64,000 nt of DNA from Amorphochlora amoebiformis. Taxonomy: Eukaryota; Cercozoa; Chlorarachniophyceae. The notes below the pieces were generated by a model. It was not told the DNA's origin. It searched no databases and saw only the letters and a list, made by a program, of their open reading frames with translations. A program made the translations under genes and the position numbers. The stretch lies in NCBI GenBank assembly GCA_054601695.1, contig BAAHQB010000024.1:806001-870000 (forward strand), given 5' to 3'. Positions 1 to 14,437 of this stretch are shown in pieces; position 1 is the first letter of the stretch, and every line of letters starts with the position of its first letter.

Positions 1-267
1 CCGTACTTCGAAGCATAACGTGCGATATGTTGTTTGCTGTTTTAAGGGTACTAAGCTCATTCTTAGCGCAACAAGCAATACGCTACACTATGCTATACGC
101 ATGCTATACGCTGTAATATGCTGCGCTATATGTGTTTACATATATACATATATATATATATTATATATATATATATATGTGTGTGTGTATGCATATTACA
201 AAAATGTAATATTATATGTTATATATATATGTATTTATATGCACATACCATAGGGTTTTTCCTTTCA

Positions 268-325
<58 letters not shown>

Positions 326-417
326 ATATTATATATATATATATATATGTGTGTGTATGTGTATATAATTACATAGAACTAATAGGATGTATATGACGGT
401 AATATATATATGTATAT

Positions 418-450
<33 letters not shown>

Positions 451-459
451 TCTATATAC

Positions 460-765
460 ATGTATATATGGATAAGGTGGGGCGCCAACCTAGAAATATA
501 TATCGCCACCTTAGCTATGTACGTATATATACATACACATATACATACACATATGGTGTTAAGGCGCCACCTTAGCGATGTAGATACATGGGATCAGATT
601 ATTCAGCATATCTTAGTCCGAGGACCATTGACTCTGTAGATACATGGGGTTAAGGTTGACGCCACCTTGGATGGGGATGCTAAGGTGGCTACATACAGTT
701 TGGATTAGGGATAGCTAAGGTGGCGTCCTACCTAGCTAAGGTGGCAGCCCACCTTAACCCTAAGT
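460..765. repeat. cluster of AAGGTGGC / GCCACCTT motifs
   Basis: About nine copies of GCTAAGGTGGC or its complement GCCACCTTAGC, in both orientations, lie within 300 bp and are separated by TAGATACATGGG-like spacers. A related copy (GGGCGCCAC followed by TTAGCTATAG) occurs near 35050. The segment precedes the first recognised exon of the + gene that starts at or before 849. It could be a promoter or intron repeat. No coding potential is seen. Confidence 0.6.
591..631 (+). repeat. 41-bp dispersed motif, copy 1
   Basis: Starts GGATCAGATTATTCAGC and ends GGACCATTGA. It differs from copy 2 (13414-13454) at one base and from copy 3 (8718-8758, minus strand) at six. The near-palindrome GTCCGAGGAC lies inside it. 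Confidence 0.8.
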
Positions 766-848
766 ATATATATAGGGCCGAAAAATACAGATAGAAAGAG
801 CGAAATATACATAAAGTCGAAAAAACTGAAATATGTGGATGGTTTTAG

Positions 849-1160
849 GATGTCGAAGGAGGAAAAAAGGGGGATGTGTTGGATGTTAAGGAAGGTTATT
901 TTCAGGGGATGAAAAGCGAAAAAAATAAGATGTCAGCGTTTCAGAGGTAGGTGTATACATATGCGTGCATATGTACATATACATATAATGTGTACATGTA
1001 TGTGTAAATATACGTTTGTACACTTAGTTCAGAGGTAATTGGGTATAGATAGATACACAAGAATATGAAAATTTGTATCAATATATACACATATATATAA
1101 ATATATACACATATATATAAATATATACACATATATATATATGTATATATATATATACAT

Positions 1161-1202
<42 letters not shown>

Positions 1203-1483
1203 ATGTACATATATAAATACTTACATATAAATTCGCATGCATAAATATGCATATACGTACATGTAGCATCCTGAGGATAGTAGACAAGGCTCTCAAGACA
1301 GACCTTAAGAATGAGTTTTCGCAGGTTAGGTTTCGGTTAGTCTTATCAGGATAGGATTAGGGTTAGGGTTAGGGTTAGGGTTTGGGTTAGCATTATGGTT
1401 ATCTCTAGGCGGACCTTCAAAATAGTTAGGGTTAAGATAGCATTAGGGTAGAGTAGAGCTCAGGAATGCGTTATTAGATATAC

Positions 1484-1537
<54 letters not shown>

Positions 1538-1595
1538 GTATGTACGTGTATACCTGTAAAATGTATACATATTTCATGATATCTAACATATTGGC

Positions 1596-1651
<56 letters not shown>

Positions 1652-2249
1652 ATATATACATGTATATATGTATATCTAAATATAATACATACAATGTACT
1701 TATGTATACGTAAATATAATCAGGTAGCCTTAGAGCTTAAATTTCCCCCTGAAATGCTACGCCCACCCCACAAAGACGGGTAAATAACATATATATGTTC
1801 ATATATACATATAGATACTATATTGTAATGTATATATATACATATATATATATGAATACATATCTATATATATATATATATATATATATGCATATATAAA
1901 GTGTAATGCAGCTATATATGTATGTAATACTTTAGATATATGTTACATACTAAATTTATGTGTAAAGATAAAAATACACATTTATGAACACATTTACATA
2001 TATTACACATATATGAAACATACGTATATAATATATATATATATATATACATATATATATACTGTTTATATAACTATGTGAGATTGCGTATACACTAGAT
2101 ATCCATAGACGTGATAAGTAATACATTAAAAAATGGAAGTGAGTATTTGTCTGAATAAATAAATTATGGTATATCTATGCATTCATGCTTGTTTTTTTCA
2201 CGTCTTTCTCTCTCTCTTCATACATATGTACAGCGATATATATTGTATT

Positions 2250-2287
<38 letters not shown>

Positions 2288-3234
2288 ATATTATATATGT
2301 ATATATATATATATATATTATATATATATATATATATATATTATTTTATATATATATAGATATAGATAAAATAAATGGTAGATATGTACCCTTCTAGTGG
2401 TTTTTTCAATGTCTTTGCCTCTCTTAATATTTATGTCTACACATTTGATAACTGCACGCACATGATTATTTTTCAATGTCTTTCTCCCTTCAAGTGTATA
2501 TATATATATATACATATATATATAGATAAATAAATATATATATAATATATATAATGGTTAAGGTACAAACACACATACTTACTTTTAAACTCTTCTCGCT
2601 CTCTTTCAATATGTACATTTATACGTATATTTATACATATATGTGTTGAACATATATAAATATGTGTATATAGTTCAATACATATATTTATATATATATA
2701 TATATACATACATATAAATATTACATTACATATATACATATATATATATATTTGTATGTATATATATATATATATGTATACATATGTATATATACATAAC
2801 ATATACATAGTATATACATACGTGTATGCAAATATGTTGTTTGCTTGTATGCATAATTATGCATGTTACAAGCATGTACATATATATATACATATATATT
2901 TATACATATAATATGAAAACTATTTGTATGTGCATTCTCTCCCTTTCGTTATGTCCATTTTAATTTCTTTATCATCCTTTATCTTTCTCAGCTTTTATCC
3001 TTGCGGATTTCCAGACTGTTTGTATTGCTCCGTCCGGTGAGTATTAAGTATAGAAATAAATATATTATATATATGTGGGTGTGTGCATATATTGGGTATA
3101 TACTAATATATGTAAATATAAATATAGATATATAATTATATATATATACACATATAATTACTATATTTTTGTGTATATATAGATACAAATATTGGCATAT
3201 CTCTATATACATGTATATATATATATATATATGT

Positions 3235-3282
<48 letters not shown>

Positions 3283-3674
3283 ATATTATATATATATATA
3301 TATATATTATACATATATATATATGTTATATTTTTATATACATGTATATTATATTTCATTTTTATTGCGCACATTTAAATATATACGTTTCTAAGTAATA
3401 TACATATATATATATATGCATATATATATATATGTGTGTGGGGACGTATGTGTTAGCACATATGTATACTGAATATGTATGAATGTACATAAACACCTAC
3501 GTACATATGTTCAAATGTACAGAAGCGAACTCTTGAAGAATCTGGATACACTTAAGGCCGATGTGAAGGTTTAGATATACATACATATATAACTGTATAT
3601 GTCAAGATAAATATATATATATATACATTAGATACACGCATACATTTACACATATATTATATATGTAAATATAT

Positions 3675-3711
<37 letters not shown>

Positions 3712-3898
3712 AACATTTTGTTTATAAATGTATGTACATAATTACATATATCTAGAGTATGGGTATATATATATATATGCAAATTATACATACTATCAAG
3801 ATATCTCTATATATAAAATATATATTCTTTTAAGTATATAATATTCTTATAATTTTTATTATAATATACTTATATTTCTATTTTTACATATATACCTG

Positions 3899-3929
<31 letters not shown>

Positions 3930-4116
3930 GTGTGTGTATTATGAGTATCGCATTCTCATTGTGTGGAGCATGTGCCTACACTAGATACATATTACACATC
4001 ACATCTTTTTCCAGATGTCTAGGATGTACATATTTAAAAAATTAAATACATAGGATAAAGTCAAGGAGTTAGTGCACAGAATGAAGCTTCAGGAAGAGAT
4101 GTCGAGGGCCACATAA
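849..4116 (+). CDS. Spliced gene, unknown function, coiled-coil C-terminus (5' end not found)
   Basis: Exons placed by splice sites and phase: 849-946, 1267-1324, 1724-1779, tentatively 3015-3036, 3523-3568, and terminal 4054-4116 with stop TAA. The peptide is highly charged: a stretch with [15 protein letters not shown], then [17 protein letters not shown], then [16 protein letters not shown], and finally [15 protein letters not shown] joined to [16 protein letters not shown], which reads as an amphipathic helix or coiled coil. Phases agree from 849 to 1779 and from 3015 to the stop. At least one exon is missing between 1779 and 3015. The intron after 1324 begins directly with a TTAGGG-like array (donor GTTAGG). 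The start is not recognised and may lie left of the window. The gene is convergent with the TTL-like gene. I do not recognise the family. Confidence 0.55.
1325..1440 (+). repeat. telomere-like TTAGGG array in intron
   Basis: Degenerate TTAGGG repeats that begin at the 5' splice site of the exon 1267-1324. A run of about five perfect units lies at 1358-1390. Confidence 0.85.
2198..2960 (+). repeat. diverged repeats of a TTTTTCAATGTCTTTCTCC-like unit
   Basis: Similar pyrimidine-rich segments (TTTTCACGTCTTTCTCTC, TTTTTTCAATGTCTTTGCC, TTTTTCAATGTCTTTCTCC, CTCTCTTTCAATATGTAC, CTCCCTTTCGTTATGTCC) recur every 70 to 300 bp, separated by microsatellite. No exon is recognised here. Confidence 0.5.
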
Positions 4117-4119
4117 CTA

Positions 4120-4245
4120 GTATAAAGTAGCTAATTTTAAACTAGCTTATTTGAATTAGCTAATTCTAAACTAGCTAATTTTAAATTATCTAATTTTTTA
4201 TTAACTAGTTTTAAAGCAGCTAATTTTGAATTTTCAAAAATTATT
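4120..4245. repeat. about 15-bp tandem repeat (AAACTAGCTAATTTT)
   Basis: Seven or so imperfect units of AAACTAGCTAATTTT lie in the intergenic stretch between two converging gene ends (4116 and 4587). A short relative (AGCTAACTAGCTAACTAG) occurs near 51475. The array could mark the shared terminator region. No gene is seen here. Confidence 0.75.
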
Positions 4246-4342
4246 GTTTAAACTAAAAAAAAAAATTTAAGTCACTCAATTAGACACTGTAATCTAGATA
4301 TTGCTGGAACTTTCGCTAGTATTTAAGTATTCTAGTATTTGG

Positions 4343-4386
<44 letters not shown>

Positions 4387-4586
4387 TGTCCTAGATCTAC
4401 CTATTTCTAGAATTACTACGTAGGCGTAGTCAACTGAACTTCTGATCCGACCAGGCAATATAGCAACATATGCCCGATGTTCTAGATATTCCATGTATTA
4501 TTTAGATTATGTCTAGTATGTATACTAGGCGCAATATTAATAATTTTTCAAGGACTACTTAATTAATAATTAGAATAAAACGAAGC

Positions 4587-4849
4587 TCATAAGGTACATG
4601 ATACTCGGCCACTAGGGTCGAGTGAGATTGATCCTATGTGTTCAAATCCGTTCTTCGGGGATATCGCACGCTTAGCGCCGTGATCTCTCGTGGAGGGGAA
4701 GTGAGAGTCGATGACGACTTCTACTAAATCGGCAACCTATATGTTGATGTTTTCGGACATGATTTTAAAAATATGCACATGTCCTCACATGTAAAATCTC
4801 AATGATTTTTCTTTTAATCATGTTATTTATAATATCTCTATACAATACT

Positions 4850-4896
<47 letters not shown>

Positions 4897-5142
4897 CACA
4901 TATTCATACCATTTTCCCAATAAGTGTGGTTGAGGTTCCAGGCGTCAGATTCACCTGAATATATATATATATATTTACATATATACATATATATATAACA
5001 CACAAAAATAACATACATATATATATATATATATGTATTTAAATATATACATATATATATATATATGTACATATATATATATATATATGTATAACACATA
5101 ATAGCATACATATATATATATATATATACATGTATGTAATAC

Positions 5143-5186
<44 letters not shown>

Positions 5187-5370
5187 ATAATATGTGTATG
5201 TATGTGTGTGTATAATATGTGAATACGTATGTACATAATCGCGTGTACATAAATAGGTCATATTGAAATCTATGAACATATTACGTTAATACGAAAACAA
5301 GTTTTACATTCATTTATGCATTCATATAAATATGTATCTATAGATATATTATAATATATATATATATTTC

Positions 5371-5401
<31 letters not shown>

Positions 5402-5419
5402 GTATAAAAATATATCATG

Positions 5420-5453
<34 letters not shown>

Positions 5454-5960
5454 GTATATATGTATATCATAGGTATATACAAACATATATATATATATAT
5501 TATAAATATAAAATAAATTTTGGTATATGTACATGTATTATATACACGTTACCTCTAGTAGCTGTACATCGCCTTTCTCTGTAATAACAAAATCGTAACC
5601 GAGTAGTTGATATGCAGGACAAGGCTGTATTATACGTATATATATATATATAAATATACAATATATATATATATATATATATTTATATTCATATAAATAC
5701 ACACACGCACATGTATATATATATATATATATATATTGATTGATATATATAAAAGTATGTATGCATATATATATCTGTATATGTACATATACATATGTAT
5801 GTATATATTTATCTATATACCTGTGGCAGTAGCCATTCTGCGATGGAACTGATATATGTATATATATGTACATATATATATATATATATATACACATGTT
5901 TACACATACACACATATGATATGATACATTTATACATCCACATATGTGTGTATATTGGTA

Positions 5961-6000
<40 letters not shown>

Positions 6001-6195
6001 ATAATTGCAATGTATATATATATATAGATAGACATGTATAGATATGCATACATATATATAGAGCCCTTTACTGTACATATGTAATATATATGTATATATA
6101 TATTTATATATATTTATATATATATATATAAAAATATATATGAGCATAAAATACCTCTACTTATACTATGTGTATATACATCCAATTATACACAC

Positions 6196-6236
<41 letters not shown>

Positions 6237-6464
6237 TAATATAAATATAACACATGAATACAGATACATATGTATACAAGTGCAGGGTTACTTTTAGAGT
6301 TATACATACAGTGACGTCGCGTATAGGGTCAAGAGTAGAAGGGTTAGGGTTAAAGTAGCAGGCTTACCTTAGGGTTTCCATTACAATATTATTGATCTGC
6401 GGTAGTACGTTCTTTTTGACACTTACCTCCTTATCTCTATATATTGAATATATATTATATGTTT

Positions 6465-6505
<41 letters not shown>

Positions 6506-6823
6506 TGTATACAATATATATTTTACAGTATAATATATATATATATATAAAATTACATTTGCACTTGTAGTAAGGGAGAGAAAAACAAGCGAGATTGTGA
6601 GGAGAAGCGAGGAGAATGCGAGAGGAAGATTGAGAAAGAGACAAGGAAAGAGCAAGGTAGGAAACGGAGGGAGAGAGCGTGGGGAAGTGGGGAAAGACGG
6701 GGAGAGGTAACCGGAAGTGATTTTTGAGAATTTTATCGAAGTCGTGGAAGTCGAGTAAATTGTCCTTTTCATTCTTTCCATATTCAGGGTGATTCTGTAC
6801 ATATGTATATACATGAATACATA

Positions 6824-6861
<38 letters not shown>

Positions 6862-7427
6862 CATGTATGTACATGAATACACACACATATATATATACAT
6901 ATGTATATATATATATATATGTATATACATATATATATATATATATGTATGTATATACATGTAAACGTAATATTTATGTTGTGTGAGCCCTTTTTACATT
7001 AGTAGCGTGTATGTGTATGTTTACAAGTACCCAGTAAATATATATTTAATATTCATATATATATATATATATATATAAGGACTTATGTACTTGCCTGTTG
7101 GATGGCGTTATTGGTAATGTGGATGAAGTCGTCTTCGAAGTTCGAATTAGAATATCTATATATATATATATATATATGTATATATTTATATATATTATAT
7201 ATATGAATATACATAATATACATGTGGTATGATATATGAAATCATCATGTTAAAACTTGGATATATGTATATTTTTTATATAAGTATACATCTATATGTA
7301 TATATTGTAGATATCGTATCTATGGTATTATACATATAATGTATAGTATGTACTTAAGAGCATTATTTTTTAGAAGTGGGATTGATTTACCCTAACAACA
7401 ACATATATATATATATACATATATATG

Positions 7428-7461
<34 letters not shown>

Positions 7462-7589
7462 AATATACGTATGGAGGTATATACACATATACGAAACTCT
7501 GTACGTATGCATTCAATTTACGAATATACCTACACATAGGTATGTATTCTATAATTATGTGTTTATATCTTACATACGAAGTACATCTA

Positions 7590-7620
<31 letters not shown>

Positions 7621-8161
7621 ATATATGTATATATGTATATATACAAATATATATACCTTTTGCTAGATACCCGAAGCACACCCTCGTCATAACTAGAGTG
7701 AAAATGGATATACATAATTATATATATATATAAATGTAATATATATATATATATATATTAATATTTATTTTTGTGTGTATATGTATATATATATATATAT
7801 GTGATTGTGTCATGATATACAGATATGAATGTGAATATGTTTTCTCAATATTTGAGGGACGATACAATAATAAATATATTAAATAAATATACATGTATAT
7901 ATTTATATATACATATATATATATATATGTATGTATACTTATATATTTATTTCCTTTTGTACATTTATATACCCGAAAAAATTACACCCCAAAAAGAAAA
8001 TGAAAATGAAAAGGTCATAAAAAGAGCGTAGCGTCTCACAGGTACATGTCCAGCTTGGGCTTCCTATATAAAAAATGGAGAGATTACGATTATACATATC
8101 ATTTACATGCGACAGATAAAAATATATATTTATACACCATGTGTACATATACACTATGTGT

Positions 8162-8225
<64 letters not shown>

Positions 8226-9215
8226 AAATATGTATATAGTGCATGCCACCAAAAAACAGAAAAGCGCCTCTAACCCAAACCCCAGTCCTTACCCCAAGTA
8301 ACCCTAACCAATCCATGCCCAAACCTTCTTAACCCCAAATGTAGTATTACATATTCACATACACAAAAAAAAATGTATATCACATATGTATACATACTAC
8401 TTTCGTATACACACACACATTTATATATATACATATATATATATATATAATATATGCATACATATGTATTTTTATATATACTCGATCCCCCTATGCCTCA
8501 ACCTTAACCGAATCCCAACCTTAACCCTAGCCCTAAAACTAAGCACATAACCCATAACCCTAACCATGGCATTCAAAGCTTACCCTCATCAAGAATCCAA
8601 GCTTAACCCTAACCCTACTCTTAGCGAGATATAGCCCTTACTCTACCGAGATGCAATGCTAACTCTCTATAATCTAAGCACAAGCTGGCCGCTAACAGCC
8701 CCCACTAAGTGGCGGAGTCAATGGCCCTAGGGCTAAGTCAAGCTGAATAATCTGATCCCAAGCATAAGTTGGAGGCTCAGACTAGGTGTGTAAGTGTAAC
8801 GCTGTTACTCGGAGAATGCGGTGATGAGGTGCCATGTCCGGATGTCGAACTTACGGCCGTCTACTAGCATAGGGTTCTCGATGTATTTTTGGATAACCCA
8901 TTTTCCTATGTAACAAAAATTAATAGTGTATTAGTATGTCAGATGTGTGCGTAGGTATATAATGAGTGTATGTATGTACAAATCCATGTATATATATATA
9001 TATGTATATTTATATATATCTATATATATATATATATATATAAATGTAGTACAATATGGTACGTGTCTCTAATATATAACAATATATATATATACATATA
9101 TATAGATACATATATATATGTATGTATACTTATTGTATATAATCCAGAACAAATCTAAATCTTGAGTTCAGGCTGTGGATGCGAGAACACATATACATAT
9201 TTTAAATATATATAT

Positions 9216-9249
<34 letters not shown>

Positions 9250-9293
9250 AATATATATGTATATATGGAATATGTTTTCAGTATATATATATA

Positions 9294-9329
<36 letters not shown>

Positions 9330-9843
9330 GAATGTGCTTTAGAGTGTATGTATATGTATATGTAGTGTGTGGTTAAGACCTGTAAATATATATATATATG
9401 TATATATGTATATATATATATATATATAAATATATATTATTAACATTTTTTATATAGAATGTGATTTTGAGTGCATATATGTGTATATACATATATATAT
9501 ACACATATACATTACACGTATGTATACAAATATACATATGTGTGTATATTTATATATATATATATATATATATATACATTGGGTATAGATACATTCGGTA
9601 TGGTTAAGACCTTTAAGACCATCAATAAAGCTGAGGAGCTTCTTAGCACTATTGCTAACCTTAATATCCTTACCCTATATATGTATGTATATATGTATAT
9701 CTATTTGTTTACATGTACATATACGTATATATATTACATTCATATATATGTACATATATTTGTGTAATATGTATTCTTATACCCGCATACATACATATAT
9801 ATATATATATAATATATATATATATAATATATATATATATATG

Positions 9844-9932
<89 letters not shown>

Positions 9933-10029
9933 TACATGAATATACATGTATATATGTATATACATATATGCATAAATATATCTATATAGATATACAGATA
10001 TCGCATTTACACATGAAAACATAACATAC

Positions 10030-10068
<39 letters not shown>

Positions 10069-10857
10069 ACATACATATACATATAAATATATATTTACAT
10101 AAATATCTGAATGCATATAGATGTACACAGGCACAGTCATACATCAACTTTATAAAAACGTATTCATCTGAATATGCATAAATGTATATGCTATATCCCC
10201 ATTTGTATTTATCTGAACTTCACATGTAAATGTACATGGGTATTGTCATATACTGTATCCTTACATATGTATACATCTAAACACATGTAAAATATAATGG
10301 AAAAAGATCATGTATCACATTAGACAAGGAGCATCAAAAGAGAGAATAAAGATATCGTTGGGGCAGAGAGGGTGTCGAGAGATAGAGACAGAGGAAACAT
10401 CTGGACGGAGAGCATGAGAGAGTCATGCGGGAGAAACAGAATCTTGAAAAGAGAACCTTGAATCCACCACTCGACTTGGCTATCCATGCATTAGCACTCT
10501 CTCCGCTCTGCGTGTAAGAATTTATAGAATATCTATGCATCATGATGATTTTTTGGTTAGATTGAATGTTGGTTATCTGTTCTAGGAATTTATTCAATAT
10601 ATATATATATATGTATATATGTATATATATATCGTTGTATATTATTTATTATGTATTAATATGAGTACATCAATATTTAAGCAATTGTATATGTATGTAT
10701 TCACTATCTACATAATATGGATATATACAATATATATATGTATATATATATATACTTATATATATATGTATATATATATATATGTTTTATATGTATATAT
10801 TTACACCTTGGCTTCAGACTCAAACTTCTTAAGGTACATTGCTCTCTCATCTATATA

Positions 10858-10892
<35 letters not shown>

Positions 10893-10993
10893 GCATTCAT
10901 GTACATATACATACATTCTTATTGTTGTATCTATTGAATTTATGAATATGTATAATGTATATTAATATATTATATATATATATATATATATTG

Positions 10994-11028
<35 letters not shown>

Positions 11029-11753
11029 CATTACAGATTATATAACGTCCATGCGTATATAATATATATATATCTACAGGTAATACAATACAATCAGCAT
11101 TATAATCTACACCTTATTACACAAAACTAACCCTTAACCCCTAACCCCACCCAAACCCTAACCTAACCCTACCCTAATCTTACTCTAGCCCTAAACCTAT
11201 CTTAACCCTAACCCTAACTCTAACCCAGCCTAACCCTACCCCTCGCTTATCCCTATCCCTAACCCTACCTAAGCCCTACCCCAACCCTGGCCCTAGCTTA
11301 ATTATCTAGCAATTGATTAGGGTTAGAGTAGGGTCACAGTTAGGGTATAGGTTAGGGTTAGGATGAACGTAAGGTCAGGGTTAAGGTAGGGTTAGGATGG
11401 GGATAGGGTTAAGAGTTAGGGTAGGTCAGGATGAGCGTAGGGTCAGGGTTAGGGTAGGGTTTAGAGGGTTAGATTTGGGGTAGGGTTAGGATGAGCGTAG
11501 GATTAGGGAGGGCTAGGGTTAGGGTAGGGTTTTAGAAAGGTCAGGGTTATGGTAGGGTTAGGGTAGGGTTTATCGTAACCCTAACTCAACCCTAACCCTA
11601 ACTCGGGCTAACCCTAACCCTAACCCTAACCCTAGCCTACCATAACCCTAGCCTAACCCTAACCCTAGCCTAACCATAACCCCAGCCTAACCCTACCCGT
11701 CAGTTGCTTCTTCTTCGCCTTGGCCTGGCGTTTTCTTATCTAGTGTATGTAAG

Positions 11754-11785
<32 letters not shown>

Positions 11786-11827
11786 ATATATGTATATACA
11801 TACATATAATATTATATATTATTTAGT

Positions 11828-11862
<35 letters not shown>

Positions 11863-11942
11863 ATAAATATATTCGTATTACATATATATACATATACATA
11901 CACCGGTGTGGATGCATATGTATGTATGTATGCATATTTATT

Positions 11943-11975
<33 letters not shown>

Positions 11976-12267
11976 GTATATATATAATCGTTGCAGCCTC
12001 CTCTTTAGTTGAAGTAAAATATATATATATATATTTATATTTAGAATATATATATATATATATATATGTATATTTATATTTAGATATATATAATATATAT
12101 GTATGTTATATATTTTTATATATATGTATATATATATATATATATACATATATATACATGTATATGTATGTACATATATGCATATTTTGTAACATGTTCC
12201 TTTAAATATATTTACGTCGATTAGGTGCATATATTATATCTATATACACATATATATGTATATATAC

Positions 12268-12312
<45 letters not shown>

Positions 12313-12943
12313 ATATATATATATATATATACGTGAACCACACATATACATAAATATATATATACATAATCCATATATAATTTAAAACATACCACATTAC
12401 AAGTATACATTCAGACAACATTATATAACAATTTACGTAATGATATCGCTTATAGCATACACATATTGACATATATGTAATAAATATATCATATGCCAAA
12501 TGATTTTAAATATATAATGACTCTCCGAGCATACGAACCCCAAACATACTAACCGTTACCATATGTTATAATGTAAGCCTTGTGCAAGAAACAGAAACGA
12601 AAAGCATTCATCCAAATACCTCCAGCCAACTCTCCCTGCTCTTTCCGACCTTCCGGGCCGACATTTTGGCGGAATTTTCGCCAGATTTTCCGTCCAAATT
12701 TTTCTTCTTCTCGGAAATGGCCGATGGTTCGCCGGAAGTTTCCCCGGAAGTTTCTCCGGATTTTTCCGCAGAAGTCTTGGCCTCTTTTTCCGGTACTGCC
12801 TCAACGACTGAAGGTTGTTTTTCGAGGGTAAAGTTGGTCTTACTTAAAAATTTTTCCCTCTTTTTTGGGTAATATTTAAGCTTTGATATGCACATGTGCA
12901 GGTTTTTTTTTTTCATATTCATGCATCTATACACATATGTATG

Positions 12944-12976
<33 letters not shown>

Positions 12977-12994
12977 TTACATATATATAAATAT

Positions 12995-13037
<43 letters not shown>

Positions 13038-13927
13038 CATATAAATATATATATGTATACACATATACATATATATATATATATGTGTGTACATGTCCAT
13101 ATATGTACATATATATATATATATATATATATGCATATATGTACATATATATATATATATATATATGTATATTTTTTACTTATATTCCCTCTCTCGTATC
13201 CTCTACACAAAGGATAGATTTGTATATTTACGTATATATATATATATATGTATATATACATGCGTTTTGTACTTCTTATTAGAGAAGTAGAGAGAGGCAT
13301 AGGGAGGACAGGACCAGTAACCTGTTTTCGAAGCCAACGGAGTTGAAACTGGGTCGGGGTTACGAGAGCGTATCGTATAAGTTGCTGGCATTAGCTTTCT
13401 GTGGTTAGAGTTAGGATCAGATTATTCAGCATGTCTTAGTCCGAGGACCATTGATTCTTCGACATGGTGGAGATACAGTGCTGTTTGGGATCACCGCAGG
13501 GTTAGGGTTAGGGTTAGGGTTAGGGCTGGGGTTAGGGTTAGGTTGAGCATTGACGAGCATATTGCTCGGTTAGGGTTACGAGTGGAAAAGACCTTAGCTA
13601 GGTTTACGATTAGGGCGGGCTAAGACATCGGTAAGGGTTAGCGTAAAGTTGGGATTAAGGTTTGGATTAGGGTAGGGGTCGATAGGATTAGGGTTGGGAT
13701 TGGGTTGGAATTCAGTTTTAGAGTTTCTGCTGACAGGCAATCAGGTTTGGTGGGTTAGGAGAACTCCAAGGATTAGGGTACAGGTTTAGGTTAGGTTAGG
13801 AGATGTGTTGGGATTCGGATATGGTTATAATATATGTGTGGGCATTTATGTGTATTTTTAGATGTATATATGTATATGTATATGTATATATAATTTAATA
13901 TGTAAGATGTATGTACATGTACATATT

Positions 13928-13974
<47 letters not shown>

Positions 13975-14050
13975 ACGTATATATAAATATGTGTGTATAA
14001 ATATATGTTCATATTCTAATACATGCATATAAATACACATATAATATATA

Positions 14051-14101
<51 letters not shown>

Positions 14102-14281
14102 GAGTTGTTTGTATATATATGCTATAATTTCATGTTTTAAAATTATTATGAAAACATACATACATATACACACACATATGTGTATATACATGTATATATG
14201 TGTATATATATGTATATGTATATGTATACATGTATAATATACATATATATATATATATATGTATGTATGTATGTATATAAT

Positions 14282-14316
<35 letters not shown>

Positions 14317-14362
14317 TATGTTATATATATTATTACATATATGTAAATATAAACATATCTAC

Positions 14363-14437
<75 letters not shown>

